A stretch of 64,000 nucleotides of DNA from Gammaproteobacteria bacterium UBA7310. Its GTDB lineage: Bacteria; Pseudomonadota; Gammaproteobacteria; Pseudomonadales; Ketobacteraceae. Both the position numbers and the translations under genes were made by a program. The stretch is taken from NCBI GenBank assembly GCA_002471665.1, contig DKQK01000009.1, forward strand, positions 36,020 through 100,019. Reading direction: 5' to 3'. The notes beneath the pieces were generated by a model, which did not search any database, was not told where the DNA came from, and saw only the letters and a program-made list of their open reading frames with translations. Positions 17,725 to 26,420 of this stretch are shown here, in pieces. Within the stretch, counting starts at the first letter, position 1, and every line of letters begins with the position of its first letter.

Positions 17725-19485
17725 TTATTGATTGGCAGGCTTGGCGGCGGCGCGCCTGCCTTTGATTCCCAAGTGCTTGCTGCAGGTATTGCAGGCAATT
17801 TTAAAGATTTTGTATTCGGATTCCGACATGCCGATGCGGTCATGGGTTCCTTTGTCTGCGTAGAACAGGCCATAGGCGCCCCGATGATTGAATACGGACA
17901 TCAGGAAGAAGTGATCGCTCTGGGCGGCCTGCTTGAACGTACCCGGAATCAAACCCGCAATGGGGGAGGGGCGGTCCGGGCTGATCCAGGTGGCAGCCGG
18001 TTGCTTCAGCAACTGGCTGAACAGGTTGCTGGGCTGCAGTCGGACACTGCATTTTTTTAATCGTGGATAATCCTCACAGCCGCGGGCGTAATAGGTTTCC
18101 ACGGTGTGTTCATCACGGTTATAGAGTGTGACCAGAACCCGCTGCAGCGCGGTGCTATCGGTCAGTATGTCCACCACACAGCGAATGGATTCGTATTCAG
18201 TGGAGAAATAATCCGGCTCCTTCAGCAGCTTTTGCATCAGCTCTTCAAACTCTTTTCTCTTATCATGGGAGACAAACCCGGGGTGCGGTTGTGGTGCCGG
18301 TCTGCTGGCCAGGGGGCGCGGGGCATTGAGAATGGCGTGACGATCCAGATCCTCCGGCAGGTGCTCACTGTGGATGCCAATGGGTTTGGGTTTGCGCGGC
18401 TGGCCGGCTGCGGGAGGAGGGGTATCCTTGGGTGCGGTGGCGGGTGCCGGTGCTTTTAAGAGTGCTGCCACCGCGGCCGGCAGCTGCGCCGGTGTCAGCC
18501 GCCGTGGTTGTCGCGGTTTGGCCGGCCAAATCAGATTTGCCGCCGGGGCCTGTGTTCCGGGCAGGTTCCAGCGCCCGGACGCCCTGATGGCCACTTGCTT
18601 GGCCAGTGCCTCTATGGTGTCCAACGGTTGTTCCAGGTACGCGGCGATGATGCCCAGGCAACGCACGGTTTGCCGGGAATACCAGTCTTTGGCAGCCTCC
18701 TGCGCCAGGTGATGGCTCAGGGCCAGGGGCAGGGCGGGATTGTTGACCAGTCCGCCGTCCGGGGTGCGGTTAGGCATCCGGTAATGGGGGTTCTTTTGAT
18801 GCTGTGCCGCGCAGCGGACCAGAAACCGTGCGCCAGGCAACTTGTCACCGCTGAGCGCATCCTGGATGCTGGGCGGCATATGCCAACGCTGGGCCAGTGC
18901 CACTGCAATGGCTTCCCGGGTGCAGCCCAATACCGCCTGTTCGGCCTCGGCAAGGGGGATGTGTTCGCGTTTGAACAGGCGCTCGATGACCGCCATTTCC
19001 CGATGGGCGTAACGCCACAGGCACCAGTAGGGAACCCCCACCATGAGAGCACCCACAAACATGGTGTCCGGGTTGGCCTGGTTACGGTATCCGGCCCAGC
19101 TGGTTGCCTGTTCCGCTGCATGCAGAGTGGTGCGTATGGCTTGAAAATAGTGGCTGTCCCGTGCTGAGTTGACATCCCCTCTGGCGGCTTTGAACTGACG
19201 CATCAGAATGCTCAGTTTGTCCAGGCCCAGCATGGATGCACAATGCTGGGGGTTGGCCAGGACTCCGGCTGCACGCGCGCCGAACTGGCGGTTGCACTCC
19301 CGTACCACATGTATCCACATAACCGGGTCGGTGGCGATGACCGATCCCAGGTCGTGCAGTGAGACGTCGTCCGACTGCAGTAAACGCCCCACTTTACGGG
19401 CGCTGGCGGGCAGGACAGGCAAGCGCTGCTCGTCCAGCTTGTTGACCCAGCTTTCCAGGCCTTCAGGTTGAAATTCGCTCGCCAT
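17725..19485 (-). CDS. HDOD-domain protein
   Basis: 586 residues. HDOD domain about 10-230, opening with LPVLPASARKVGRLLQSDDVSLHDLGSVIATDP, which is typical of the family; HDOD proteins act in signalling, often near motility and c-di-GMP genes, without phosphodiesterase activity. A Pro/Ala-rich linker (about 320-390) leads to a C-terminal region (about 420-575) that resembles a GAF-type sensor fold. Located beside motAB, as in Pseudomonas (PA4953-PA4955 order). It is divergent from motA. Confidence 0.8.
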   Translation of the reverse strand: MASEFQPEGLESWVNKLDEQRLPVLPASARKVGRLLQSDDVSLHDLGSVIATDPVMWIHVVRECNRQFGARAAGVLANPQHCASMLGLDKLSILMRQFKAARGDVNSARDSHYFQAIRTTLHAAEQATSWAGYRNQANPDTMFVGALMVGVPYWCLWRYAHREMAVIERLFKREHIPLAEAEQAVLGCTREAIAVALAQRWHMPPSIQDALSGDKLPGARFLVRCAAQHQKNPHYRMPNRTPDGGLVNNPALPLALSHHLAQEAAKDWYSRQTVRCLGIIAAYLEQPLDTIEALAKQVAIRASGRWNLPGTQAPAANLIWPAKPRQPRRLTPAQLPAAVAALLKAPAPATAPKDTPPPAAGQPRKPKPIGIHSEHLPEDLDRHAILNAPRPLASRPAPQPHPGFVSHDKRKEFEELMQKLLKEPDYFSTEYESIRCVVDILTDSTALQRVLVTLYNRDEHTVETYYARGCEDYPRLKKCSVRLQPSNLFSQLLKQPAATWISPDRPSPIAGLIPGTFKQAAQSDHFFLMSVFNHRGAYGLFYADKGTHDRIGMSESEYKIFKIACNTCSKHLGIKGRRAAAKPANQ

Positions 19486-19583
19486 AGCCCCTACGTAGCC
19501 CCTAGATGTATTCCGTTAGTTGTTAAATCCGTCAAGCTGTCCTTAACTTTTAACTATAGACGTTGAAAAGCTTTACAGGTCAT

Positions 19584-20435
19584 ATGATTAAGTTAGTTGG
19601 ATTCATCATTGTGATTAGCAGTGTCCTGGGTGGTTATGTGTTGTCCCACGGCGAACTGCTGACCTTATGGCAGCCTTTTGAGCTGCTGATCATCGCGGGA
19701 TCTGCCCTGGGTGCCTTTGTGGTCGCCAACCCTTTGCATGTGGTGGCCGATGTGGGCAGGTCACTGGGGCGTTCGTTTATTGGGCGGCGCCACGGTCAGG
19801 CCCTGTATATGGATCTGCTGTCGCTGCTGTATGAGTTGTTCAATAAAGCCCGTCGCAATGGGCTCATGTCCATCGAGGAGGATGTGGAAGAGCCCAAGTC
19901 CAGTGATATTTTCGAGCGCTATCCCCGTATCCTCGAGGAGCACATCCTGTTGGAGTTCATCTGTGATTATCTGCGGATTATTTCATCGGGAAACCTGTCT
20001 GCTTTTGAGCTGGAAACCCTGATGGATCAGGATATTGAAACCAGCTATCAGGAGGCGGAGCAGCCTGCCCACGCTCTGGGGCGGGTATCGGATGCATTAC
20101 CGGGTTTTGGTATTGTGGCGGCGGTCATGGGGATCGTGATCACCATGAAATCATTGGGCGGCCCGCCGGAAGAACTGGGTACCCATGTGGCGGCGGCACT
20201 GGTGGGAACCTTCCTGGGTATCCTGTTGGCCTACGGTTTTGTGGGGCCGCTGAGTAATGCGCTGGAACACGAAGCCAAAGAGCGGATGAAAGCATTGGAG
20301 TGCGCCAAAACGGCCATCTTGGCCATGGTCAATGGCATACCGCCGCAGCTGGCGGTGGAATTTGGGCGCAAGACATTGTTTTCCAGTGAGCGGCCCTCGT
20401 TTACAGCGCTCGAAGACCACCTGCGGGGTCGCTGA
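19584..20435 (+). CDS. motA: Flagellar motor stator protein MotA
   Basis: About 283 residues from the ATG at 19584 (MIKLVGFIIVISSVLGGYVLSHG), which reproduces the usual MotA start; a TTG at 19563 in frame is not needed. Four membrane helices: two at the N-terminus and a second pair around GFGIVAAVMGIVITM and VAAALVGTFLGILLAYGFVGPL. The large cytoplasmic loop between pairs engages FliG. Forms the proton-driven stator with MotB, whose ATG overlaps this stop by one base (TGATG). Confidence 0.95.
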   Translation: MIKLVGFIIVISSVLGGYVLSHGELLTLWQPFELLIIAGSALGAFVVANPLHVVADVGRSLGRSFIGRRHGQALYMDLLSLLYELFNKARRNGLMSIEEDVEEPKSSDIFERYPRILEEHILLEFICDYLRIISSGNLSAFELETLMDQDIETSYQEAEQPAHALGRVSDALPGFGIVAAVMGIVITMKSLGGPPEELGTHVAAALVGTFLGILLAYGFVGPLSNALEHEAKERMKALECAKTAILAMVNGIPPQLAVEFGRKTLFSSERPSFTALEDHLRGR

Positions 20436-21481
20436 TGGAGTTCGAGAGCGGCGACAGACCCGTCATTGTTCGCAGGGTCAAAAAAGTTCAGCACGGCCAC
20501 CATGGTGGCGCCTGGAAAGTGGCGTTTGCTGATTTTGCCACGGCAATGATGGCTTTTTTTCTGGTGCTGTGGTTGATGGAAGCCGCCACCATTGAAGAAA
20601 AGGCCGCCATCTCAGGGTATTTTTCGGACCCCACCGCATTTACCGAAGGTGGTTCCCCCTATGTTATTGATCTGGGCGGTGGCCTCAAGGATGATCAGTA
20701 TTCCGGGGAATCCAACGTGGAGACGCCGGATACCAAAATCCAGGATAAGGGCATCGTGCTGACCGAGGACACAGTGCAGGATCTGGCCGCGCAGATTGAG
20801 AGCCGAAAGTTTCAGGATTTAAAAAAGACTCTGGAAACCCGCATCGAGCAAGATCCCAGTTTGCGCAAGTACAAGGACCAGATCATCATGGATGTGACCA
20901 AAGATGGTCTGCAGATCCAGATCGTGGATGCCAAATCACGGCCCATGTTCGACAGCGGCAGTGATGAGATCAAACCCTACATGGATGATATTCTGAATGC
21001 CCTGGCCGGCACCATTTCCAGCGTGCCCAATGGGCTCAGTATCACCGGCCACACAGACGCAGAGGCGTTTACCGATCGGCGTGACTATTCCAACTGGGAG
21101 TTATCGGCGGATCGGGCCAATGCGGCGCGGCGGGCGTTGCAGAAAAACGGGGTTTCCGAACAGCAGTTGGCGCAGGTGGTGGGGCTCTCATCTTCCATGC
21201 TCTACGATAAAGATGATCCGAAAAATCCCATCAATCGTCGCATCAGTATTCTGGTAATGAGCGAACGGTCGGAAGCCAAGCTGAAACAGCAGCAGAGTGG
21301 TAAAGCGTTGCCAATGGGGGATGAGTTTCCCGTGCTGCCGGATAGCGGCAATGATACCGCCGAGCCGGATGTGGAAGAAGAGTTTGAGGCCTTCGAGCGC
21401 CTGCGCAAAACCATGACCCGTAAACAGCGCGATGATGCCGCCCGTACGCAACCCCCGCCTCCCCGCGACGAATTGTTTTAA
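20435..21481 (+). CDS. motB: Flagellar motor stator protein MotB
   Basis: 348 residues. Single N-terminal membrane helix FADFATAMMAFFLVLW with the proton-carrying Asp33, then an OmpA-like peptidoglycan-binding domain (about 180-285: SITGHTDAEAF and LSADRANAARRAL). The C-terminal 50 residues are charged and low in complexity. Translationally coupled to motA. With fimX in the same window this indicates a flagellated organism that probably also makes type IV pili. Confidence 0.95.
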   Translation: MEFESGDRPVIVRRVKKVQHGHHGGAWKVAFADFATAMMAFFLVLWLMEAATIEEKAAISGYFSDPTAFTEGGSPYVIDLGGGLKDDQYSGESNVETPDTKIQDKGIVLTEDTVQDLAAQIESRKFQDLKKTLETRIEQDPSLRKYKDQIIMDVTKDGLQIQIVDAKSRPMFDSGSDEIKPYMDDILNALAGTISSVPNGLSITGHTDAEAFTDRRDYSNWELSADRANAARRALQKNGVSEQQLAQVVGLSSSMLYDKDDPKNPINRRISILVMSERSEAKLKQQQSGKALPMGDEFPVLPDSGNDTAEPDVEEEFEAFERLRKTMTRKQRDDAARTQPPPPRDELF

Positions 21482-21504
21482 TACCGCTGCAGGTTGGGGG
21501 CGCA

Positions 21505-22896
21505 TCAGATCATGGTGAAATTCACGTTTTCCTGCAGTACATCCCGTAACAGATTCAGGCGTTGTTCCAACTCGCGCAGCCCCACGGGGCCACCCAGACA
21601 CATACGCATGGCTTGTGGCGGATTGTTGTCGGTGCAAAACGCGGCACTGGAAACCGCACTGATGCCGTGATTGCGCAGGAATACCGCCACATCCGACGGA
21701 TTGACCGGAAGCGAGGCGGGCAGGGGCAACCACAGATGAAACCCATCCTCATTGGCCACCGGGTGCAAGTGCCCCAGCACCTGTCGGGCGCGCCGTTGGC
21801 GTTGGCGGGACAGCTCGCGTTGTTGATTGCGCACCGTATGCAGCGTGCCGTTCTGAATCCAGCGCGTGGCGAGAGCATTGGTAATGGGGCTGGCCATTAC
21901 CGATAAGGCACGCAATGCCCCGGCAATGCGTTGGCTCTGAATAACACTGGGCGCGATCAGATACGCGGTGCGGCTGCCGGCGCCGAAGCATTTGGACAGG
22001 CCATTGATATAATAGGTAAGCTCGGGGGCCAGGTTGGCAATGGCTGGTGCAGGTGTTTCAGGCACCAGGCCATACGCATCGTCTTCAATGATCGGCAGAT
22101 TATAGCGCAGTGCCAGATCGGCAATGGCCTCCCGGCGGCGCTGTCCCATGGTGAGGGTGGTTGGGTTTTGCAGTGTTGGGTTTAAGTACAGTGCGGATAC
22201 TTCCTGTGATTTGCACAATGCTTCAATGGATTTCACCCGTGGCCCATCCTGATCGCATTGCACGGCAACCAGCGATACACCCAATTGTGCGGCAATGGCT
22301 TTGAGGCCGGGGTAAACCAGATGGCCCACACAGAGTGTGCCCCGCTTACCGCACAGTAGGGACAGCAGCGCTACCAACGCGCTGTGAATACCGGGGCACA
22401 CCAGCAGGCGCCGGGTATCGGCACAGTGGATCAGATCGCGCAACAGCCAAACAGCGGCCTCTTTGTCCTGCTCACTGCCGCCAAAATCCTGATAACGTAA
22501 CAGGGTGTTCAGATCCGCCTGTTGTGTTACCTGGATAATGTCTTCGCGGATACGGGTCTGCAGACCATGATCCTCGATCTCCGGCGGCATATTCATGGTC
22601 ATTTCCACGTTGCTGCCATTGCGTGGCGGCAAGGTGCTGGTGCGGCCTTTTACATAGGAGCCGGAGCCGGGGTGGGAGTCGATCAGGCCGCGGTTGGCCG
22701 CTTCCTTATAGGCGCGGGTCACCGTGGTGTAGTTCAGGCTCAGCAGCGAAGCCAGATCCCGCAAGGGTGGCAGTCGGTCCCTGGCCTGCAGAAAGCCTTT
22801 CTCGATATCCGCTTCAATCAAGTCCGCAATCATCAGGTAGGCGGGCTTCTTTTCCGCTGCATGCAACGCCTGTTGCCAGTGGCGATATTTATCCAT
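21505..22896 (-). CDS. MocR/GntR-family transcriptional regulator with aminotransferase-like domain
   Basis: 463 residues from the ATG at 22896, which has GGAGA 6 bases upstream; the frame is open to 22965 but without a comparable site. N-terminal GntR winged helix (about 10-80: RLPPLRDLASLLSLNYTTVTRAY), then a fold-type I aminotransferase domain with the PLP lysine in GLSKCFGAGSRTAYL and the Asp of IIEDDAYGL. MocR proteins bind PLP or amino compounds and control adjacent genes. Divergent from the Nit1C cluster, with repeated TTGATTGC/GCAATCAA elements in between, so it is the obvious candidate regulator of that cluster. Effector unknown. Confidence 0.9.
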   Translation of the reverse strand: MDKYRHWQQALHAAEKKPAYLMIADLIEADIEKGFLQARDRLPPLRDLASLLSLNYTTVTRAYKEAANRGLIDSHPGSGSYVKGRTSTLPPRNGSNVEMTMNMPPEIEDHGLQTRIREDIIQVTQQADLNTLLRYQDFGGSEQDKEAAVWLLRDLIHCADTRRLLVCPGIHSALVALLSLLCGKRGTLCVGHLVYPGLKAIAAQLGVSLVAVQCDQDGPRVKSIEALCKSQEVSALYLNPTLQNPTTLTMGQRRREAIADLALRYNLPIIEDDAYGLVPETPAPAIANLAPELTYYINGLSKCFGAGSRTAYLIAPSVIQSQRIAGALRALSVMASPITNALATRWIQNGTLHTVRNQQRELSRQRQRRARQVLGHLHPVANEDGFHLWLPLPASLPVNPSDVAVFLRNHGISAVSSAAFCTDNNPPQAMRMCLGGPVGLRELEQRLNLLRDVLQENVNFTMI

Positions 22897-22962
22897 AGGT
22901 GTCTCCAGGGCTGCCAATGTCCCCCAGCGCAACAATTTCAACGTTGTTTGCAGATATTGTTC

Positions 22963-23017
22963 CAATCAATTTGATGCCCCGGCGCAGCAATTGATTGCAT
23001 AAAAAAGCAATCAATTG
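22963..23017. promoter_or_regulatory. Inverted repeat and half-site: candidate operator of the MocR regulator
   Basis: CAATTGATTGC (22988-22998) and GCAATCAATTG (23007-23017) are a perfect 11-bp inverted repeat separated by the 8-base A-rich spacer ATAAAAAA. A further half-site CAATCAATTTG lies at 22963-22973, and TTGATTGCAT at 22991-23000 recurs exactly at 23175-23184 beside the sigma-54 promoter. Placement in the divergent region between the regulator and the operon supports operator function; the binding protein is inferred. Confidence 0.6.
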
Positions 23018-23174
23018 TCACTCGTAATCTGCAACATCCCGATGCGTGGCAAGGGGTTTGTGTGCTGATTCGGTGCGCCCTGTGACGGTAGCGAAAAGGC
23101 GTACAGCCCGGTACACAGCGCGCGTTGAAAAAAATCTTCCGTTGTGGGTTTTGCCAGCTGTATTTGATCGCATG

Positions 23175-23184
23175 TTGATTGCAT
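23175..23184 (+). promoter_or_regulatory. Third regulator half-site next to the sigma-54 promoter
   Basis: TTGATTGCAT is an exact copy of 22991-23000 and lies 16 bases upstream of the -24 element. It could be a promoter-proximal binding site for the MocR regulator or part of a larger array. Confidence 0.45.
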
Positions 23185-23200
23185 GGGGGGGTGATTTGAA

Positions 23201-23216
23201 TGGCACAGCTGTTGCT
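23201..23216 (+). promoter_or_regulatory. Sigma-54 (RpoN) promoter of the Nit1C operon
   Basis: TGGCAC-AGCTG-TTGCT fits the -24/-12 consensus TGGCAC-N5-TTGC exactly, with GG and GC at the required spacing. It is about 70 bases upstream of the first Nit1C gene, giving a short leader. A weak NtrC-like sequence, TGTGCTGATTCGGTGCG, lies upstream at 23061-23077. RpoN control fits the nitrogen-starvation association of the family. Confidence 0.8.
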
Positions 23217-23286
23217 CTGGCAGAGATGCACGTTAACGCCGATGCGTTAATCCACCAAGTCAATCTGCGAAAAGAGGAACAGTCCT

Positions 23287-23769
23287 ATGCCAACCGTCGA
23301 GACTCCCATGCATAAAGATGGCGATTACTTTGTCGACTATGAAGAAAAAGTGTTTGAGGATGTGCAGGCGCAACCCGGTCAGAAAGCACTGGTGACCTTT
23401 CACACCGTAGCGTTTGAAGGCTCCATTGGTTTAGTGAACATGCTGCAGGCCACCCGTTTGCAGCGCAAAGGCTTTGAAACCTCCATACTGTTGTATGGGC
23501 CGGGGGTCACACTGGGTGTGCAGCGGGGCTTTCCAACCTTGGGGGATGAAGCGTTTCCCGGCCATCAGAACTTCAACAATCAACTGAAAAAATTCATGTC
23601 AGAGGGGGGTAAGGTGTACGCGTGTCGCTTTGCGCTGCAGGCATTGTATGGCCATGGCGAACCCTCGCTGATTGAAGGTATCCGGCCCATCAACCCGTTG
23701 GATGTGCTTGATCTCAAGTTGCTGCACATACGTGATGATGCAGTGATAGTCGATACCTGGACGGTATAG
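23287..23769 (+). CDS. MSMEG_0572-family nitrogen starvation response protein (Nit1C, NitB-type)
   Basis: 160 residues, small alpha/beta protein reminiscent of the DsrE fold (HTVAFEGSIGLVNMLQATRLQRKGFETSILLYGPGV). No catalytic motif is clear; Cys113-region YACRFAL is a candidate functional Cys. The start has GAGGA 7 bases upstream. First gene of the seven-gene Nit1C operon and first behind the sigma-54 promoter. I recognise the family by sequence pattern and position directly before the nitrilase; its biochemical role is not known to me. Confidence 0.85.
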   Translation: MPTVETPMHKDGDYFVDYEEKVFEDVQAQPGQKALVTFHTVAFEGSIGLVNMLQATRLQRKGFETSILLYGPGVTLGVQRGFPTLGDEAFPGHQNFNNQLKKFMSEGGKVYACRFALQALYGHGEPSLIEGIRPINPLDVLDLKLLHIRDDAVIVDTWTV

Positions 23770-23772
23770 GTC

Positions 23773-24714
23773 ATGCCCCGCGTGGTGCGCGCAGCGGCCG
23801 CACAGCTGGCTCCCGATCTCGAGACAGGTGAAGGCACGTTGCGTAAAGTTCTGGATTGGATGGATGAAGCGGCAGGCCGCGGTGTGGAGCTGATGGTGTT
23901 TCCGGAAACCTTCCTGCCCTACTATCCCTACTTTTCCTTTGTTTACCCGCCACTGCGCTGTGGGGCCGAACATCTGCGGCTGTATGACAATGCGGTGACC
24001 GTGCCGGGGCCGGTGTGCGATGCCATTGCAGAGCGCGCCGCGGCCCACGGCATGGTGGTGGTGGTGGGGGTGAATGAACGGGATCACGGTTCGCTCTACA
24101 ACACCCAGTTGATTTTTGACGCGGATGGGGCCTTGTTGCTGAAGCGCCGTAAGATCACCCCTACCTACCACGAGCGCATGATTTGGGGGCAGGGTGATGC
24201 CTCTGGACTGAAGGTGGTGCCCGCCAGGGTGGGGCGGGTGGGCGCGTTGGCCTGCTGGGAGCACTATAACCCCCTGGCACGCTATGCGTTGATGACCCAG
24301 CATGAGGAAATCCATTGCAGTCAGTTTCCCGGTTCACTGGTGGGCCCGATTTTTGGCGACCAGATTGAGGCCACCATTCGCCATCATGCGCTGGAGGCTG
24401 GTTGCTTTGTGGTTAATGCCACCGGTTGGCTGACCGAAGAACAGATTTACTCCATTACCCCGGACGAAACGCTGCATAAAGGATTACGTAACGGCTGCAA
24501 CACGGCCATTGTGTCGCCGGAAGGAGTGCACCTGGCTGATCCCATTACCGAAGGGGAGGGCCTGGTTGTGGCGGATCTGGATATGCAACTGATCACCAAA
24601 CGCAAGCGGATGATGGATGCAGTGGGTCACTATTCACGACCGGAATTACTCACCCTGTTGATTCATGACCAACCCGGTCAGCATGCCCAGCGATCGGTTA
24701 GGGAGGAAACCTAG
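23773..24714 (+). CDS. Nit6803-type nitrilase (Nit1C cluster, NitC-type)
   Basis: 313 residues of the carbon-nitrogen hydrolase superfamily, branch 1 (true nitrilases). The catalytic triad is visible: Glu45 in MVFPETFLPYYPY, Lys127 in RRKITPTYHER, and Cys161 in GALACWEHYNPL. It hydrolyses a nitrile to a carboxylic acid and ammonia; in Nit1C clusters it is linked to growth on cyanide as nitrogen source, but the natural substrate is not settled and may be a cyanide adduct. Starts 3 bases after the upstream stop and ends 1 base before the radical SAM start, so it is in a tight operon. Confidence 0.93.
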   Translation: MPRVVRAAAAQLAPDLETGEGTLRKVLDWMDEAAGRGVELMVFPETFLPYYPYFSFVYPPLRCGAEHLRLYDNAVTVPGPVCDAIAERAAAHGMVVVVGVNERDHGSLYNTQLIFDADGALLLKRRKITPTYHERMIWGQGDASGLKVVPARVGRVGALACWEHYNPLARYALMTQHEEIHCSQFPGSLVGPIFGDQIEATIRHHALEAGCFVVNATGWLTEEQIYSITPDETLHKGLRNGCNTAIVSPEGVHLADPITEGEGLVVADLDMQLITKRKRMMDAVGHYSRPELLTLLIHDQPGQHAQRSVREET

Positions 24715-24715
24715 T

Positions 24716-25822
24716 ATGAGCGCCGCCAAACAGCAATTACTCACGGATCTGCAAAGCCACGGTGTCCAGGTGTTGAATCCGCAACACCTGCCGTTAACCC
24801 GCAAAGGCGGGGCCGGCCCCAGCGATCACCAGGCCCTGGTGGTGGAGGGTGAAACCATTATGGTACCGGTGCACACCCATGCCGCCCGCCGCTCTCCTTT
24901 CAGTATCGAGTACGATGCCAATGGGCATCAGGGCAGGCCATCGCGGTTGTTGAACAAGGGGATTCCGGTGGCCGATATTACCTTTGCCGCGCGGCCCCGG
25001 TTTTACGATTTAACCACCGCCGCAGGCATTCCCTATTCCCAGATCGCAACGCTACACAGCCGTGATGTGCTGGCCACCACGGTGTTGCAGAACTGCATTC
25101 GCTACGATCAACCGGATACCGCGTGCCGGTTCTGCTCCATCGGACAATCCCTGGCGGCGGGCCAAACCATTGCCCACAAAACCCCGGAACAATTGGCTGC
25201 TGTGGCCAAAGCAGCGGTCGAACTGGATGGTGTGCAGCATATGGTGATGACCACCGGTACCCCGGCCACCCATGACCGTGGTGCCCGCGTGTTGTGCGAC
25301 AGTGTGCGCGCGGTCAAAGCGGCGGTGGATCTACCGATCCAGGTGCAATGTGAACCACCCAAGGATCTAATCTGGTTGCAGCGCCTGCGTACAGCGGGGG
25401 CTGATGCCCTGGGCTTACACCTGGAGGTGGTGAACCCCGAGGTACGCAAACGCATTATGCCCAGTAAAGCCAATATTAGCGTGGCGGAGTACATGGCTGC
25501 ATTCGCCTATGCGGTGCCGCTGTTTGGCCGTGGTCAGGTCAGCACCTACATACTGGCAGGATTGGGGGACAGCGCCGCAGACATCCTGGCGGTGTGCGAC
25601 CGGCTGATCGATTTGGGTGTGTATCCCTTTGTGGTGCCTTTTGTGCCCATTGCCGGCACCCAACTGCAGCATCACCCGGCACCGGATGCCGCCTTTATGC
25701 AATCCATTCTGGAACCCCTGGGGCGCAAACTGGCGCAATCGGATCTCACCTCAGAGCGGGTCAGGGCCGGTTGTGCCCGTTGCGGAGCCTGTTCTTCGTT
25801 AAAAAGTTTTGAGTGTAAATAG
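24716..25822 (+). CDS. MSMEG_0568-family radical SAM protein (Nit1C, NitD-type)
   Basis: 368 residues from the ATG at 24716, with GGAGGAAA upstream inside the end of the nitrilase gene. The cluster-binding cysteines are Cys127, Cys137 and Cys140 (CX9CX2C), an atypical spacing compared with CX3CX2C. A C-terminal CX2CX2C plus one more Cys (353, 356, 359, 367) looks like a second metal or [4Fe-4S] site. The TIM-barrel core follows the pattern QCEPPKDL, GLHLE and GLGDS. It presumably carries out a radical step in making or processing the nitrile; substrate unknown. Confidence 0.9.
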   Translation: MSAAKQQLLTDLQSHGVQVLNPQHLPLTRKGGAGPSDHQALVVEGETIMVPVHTHAARRSPFSIEYDANGHQGRPSRLLNKGIPVADITFAARPRFYDLTTAAGIPYSQIATLHSRDVLATTVLQNCIRYDQPDTACRFCSIGQSLAAGQTIAHKTPEQLAAVAKAAVELDGVQHMVMTTGTPATHDRGARVLCDSVRAVKAAVDLPIQVQCEPPKDLIWLQRLRTAGADALGLHLEVVNPEVRKRIMPSKANISVAEYMAAFAYAVPLFGRGQVSTYILAGLGDSAADILAVCDRLIDLGVYPFVVPFVPIAGTQLQHHPAPDAAFMQSILEPLGRKLAQSDLTSERVRAGCARCGACSSLKSFECK

Positions 25823-25823
25823 G

Positions 25824-26420
25824 ATGAGCCTGTTCCAGTGCGGATATTCTGACTTTACCGTGAAATGGGCCACCCTGGAGTGGGAGAAAGGCCAGGCGCT
25901 GGCACTGAGGCGTCAGGTGTTTTGCATTGAACAGGGTTTGTTTGCCCAACATGATCTGGATGCCGTTGATGCCCATGCCCGCTGCTTGGTTGCCATCGCC
26001 AATCATGGCGGCTGGCCGGAGAAGGTGGTGGGCACCGTGCGCATTCACCGGCATGAGGAAAACATTTGGTGGGGATCGCGCCTGGCAGTGAGCCCCGATT
26101 GTCGTCAGCGCGCGGGGATCGGTGCGGCTCTGATTCGCTTGGCGGTGGGCAGTGCCCATGGCCTGGGCTGTACGCAATTTTTTGCCCAGGTGCAAAAGCA
26201 GAATGAAGCCTTGTTCAACAGGCTTAACTGGCGCAGCCACCATGCGTTAACCGTACGTAACCGGCCCCATGTAATGATGGAAGCGGACTTGTCCCAATAC
26301 CCACCCCTATTGCAGCCGGAGAGCGGATTTGTGTTGAAAGGCGCCCTGCCGGAGGTGCCCGAGGATATGGCACCCTGTCTACTGCACTTGTTGAGCGAAT
26401 CGGATGCGCGTCATGTCTGA
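25824..26420 (+). CDS. MSMEG_0567/sll0786-family GNAT N-acetyltransferase (Nit1C, NitE-type)
   Basis: 198 residues. GNAT fold with the acetyl-CoA-binding signature RLAVSPDCRQRAGIGAALIRLAV (about 90-112). The early segment EWEKGQALALRRQVFCIEQGLF is typical of the subgroup. The ATG at 25824 lies one base after the radical SAM stop, preceded by TAGG. Probably acylates an amine intermediate; acceptor unknown. Overlaps the next gene by 8 bases. Confidence 0.88.
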   Translation: MSLFQCGYSDFTVKWATLEWEKGQALALRRQVFCIEQGLFAQHDLDAVDAHARCLVAIANHGGWPEKVVGTVRIHRHEENIWWGSRLAVSPDCRQRAGIGAALIRLAVGSAHGLGCTQFFAQVQKQNEALFNRLNWRSHHALTVRNRPHVMMEADLSQYPPLLQPESGFVLKGALPEVPEDMAPCLLHLLSESDARHV

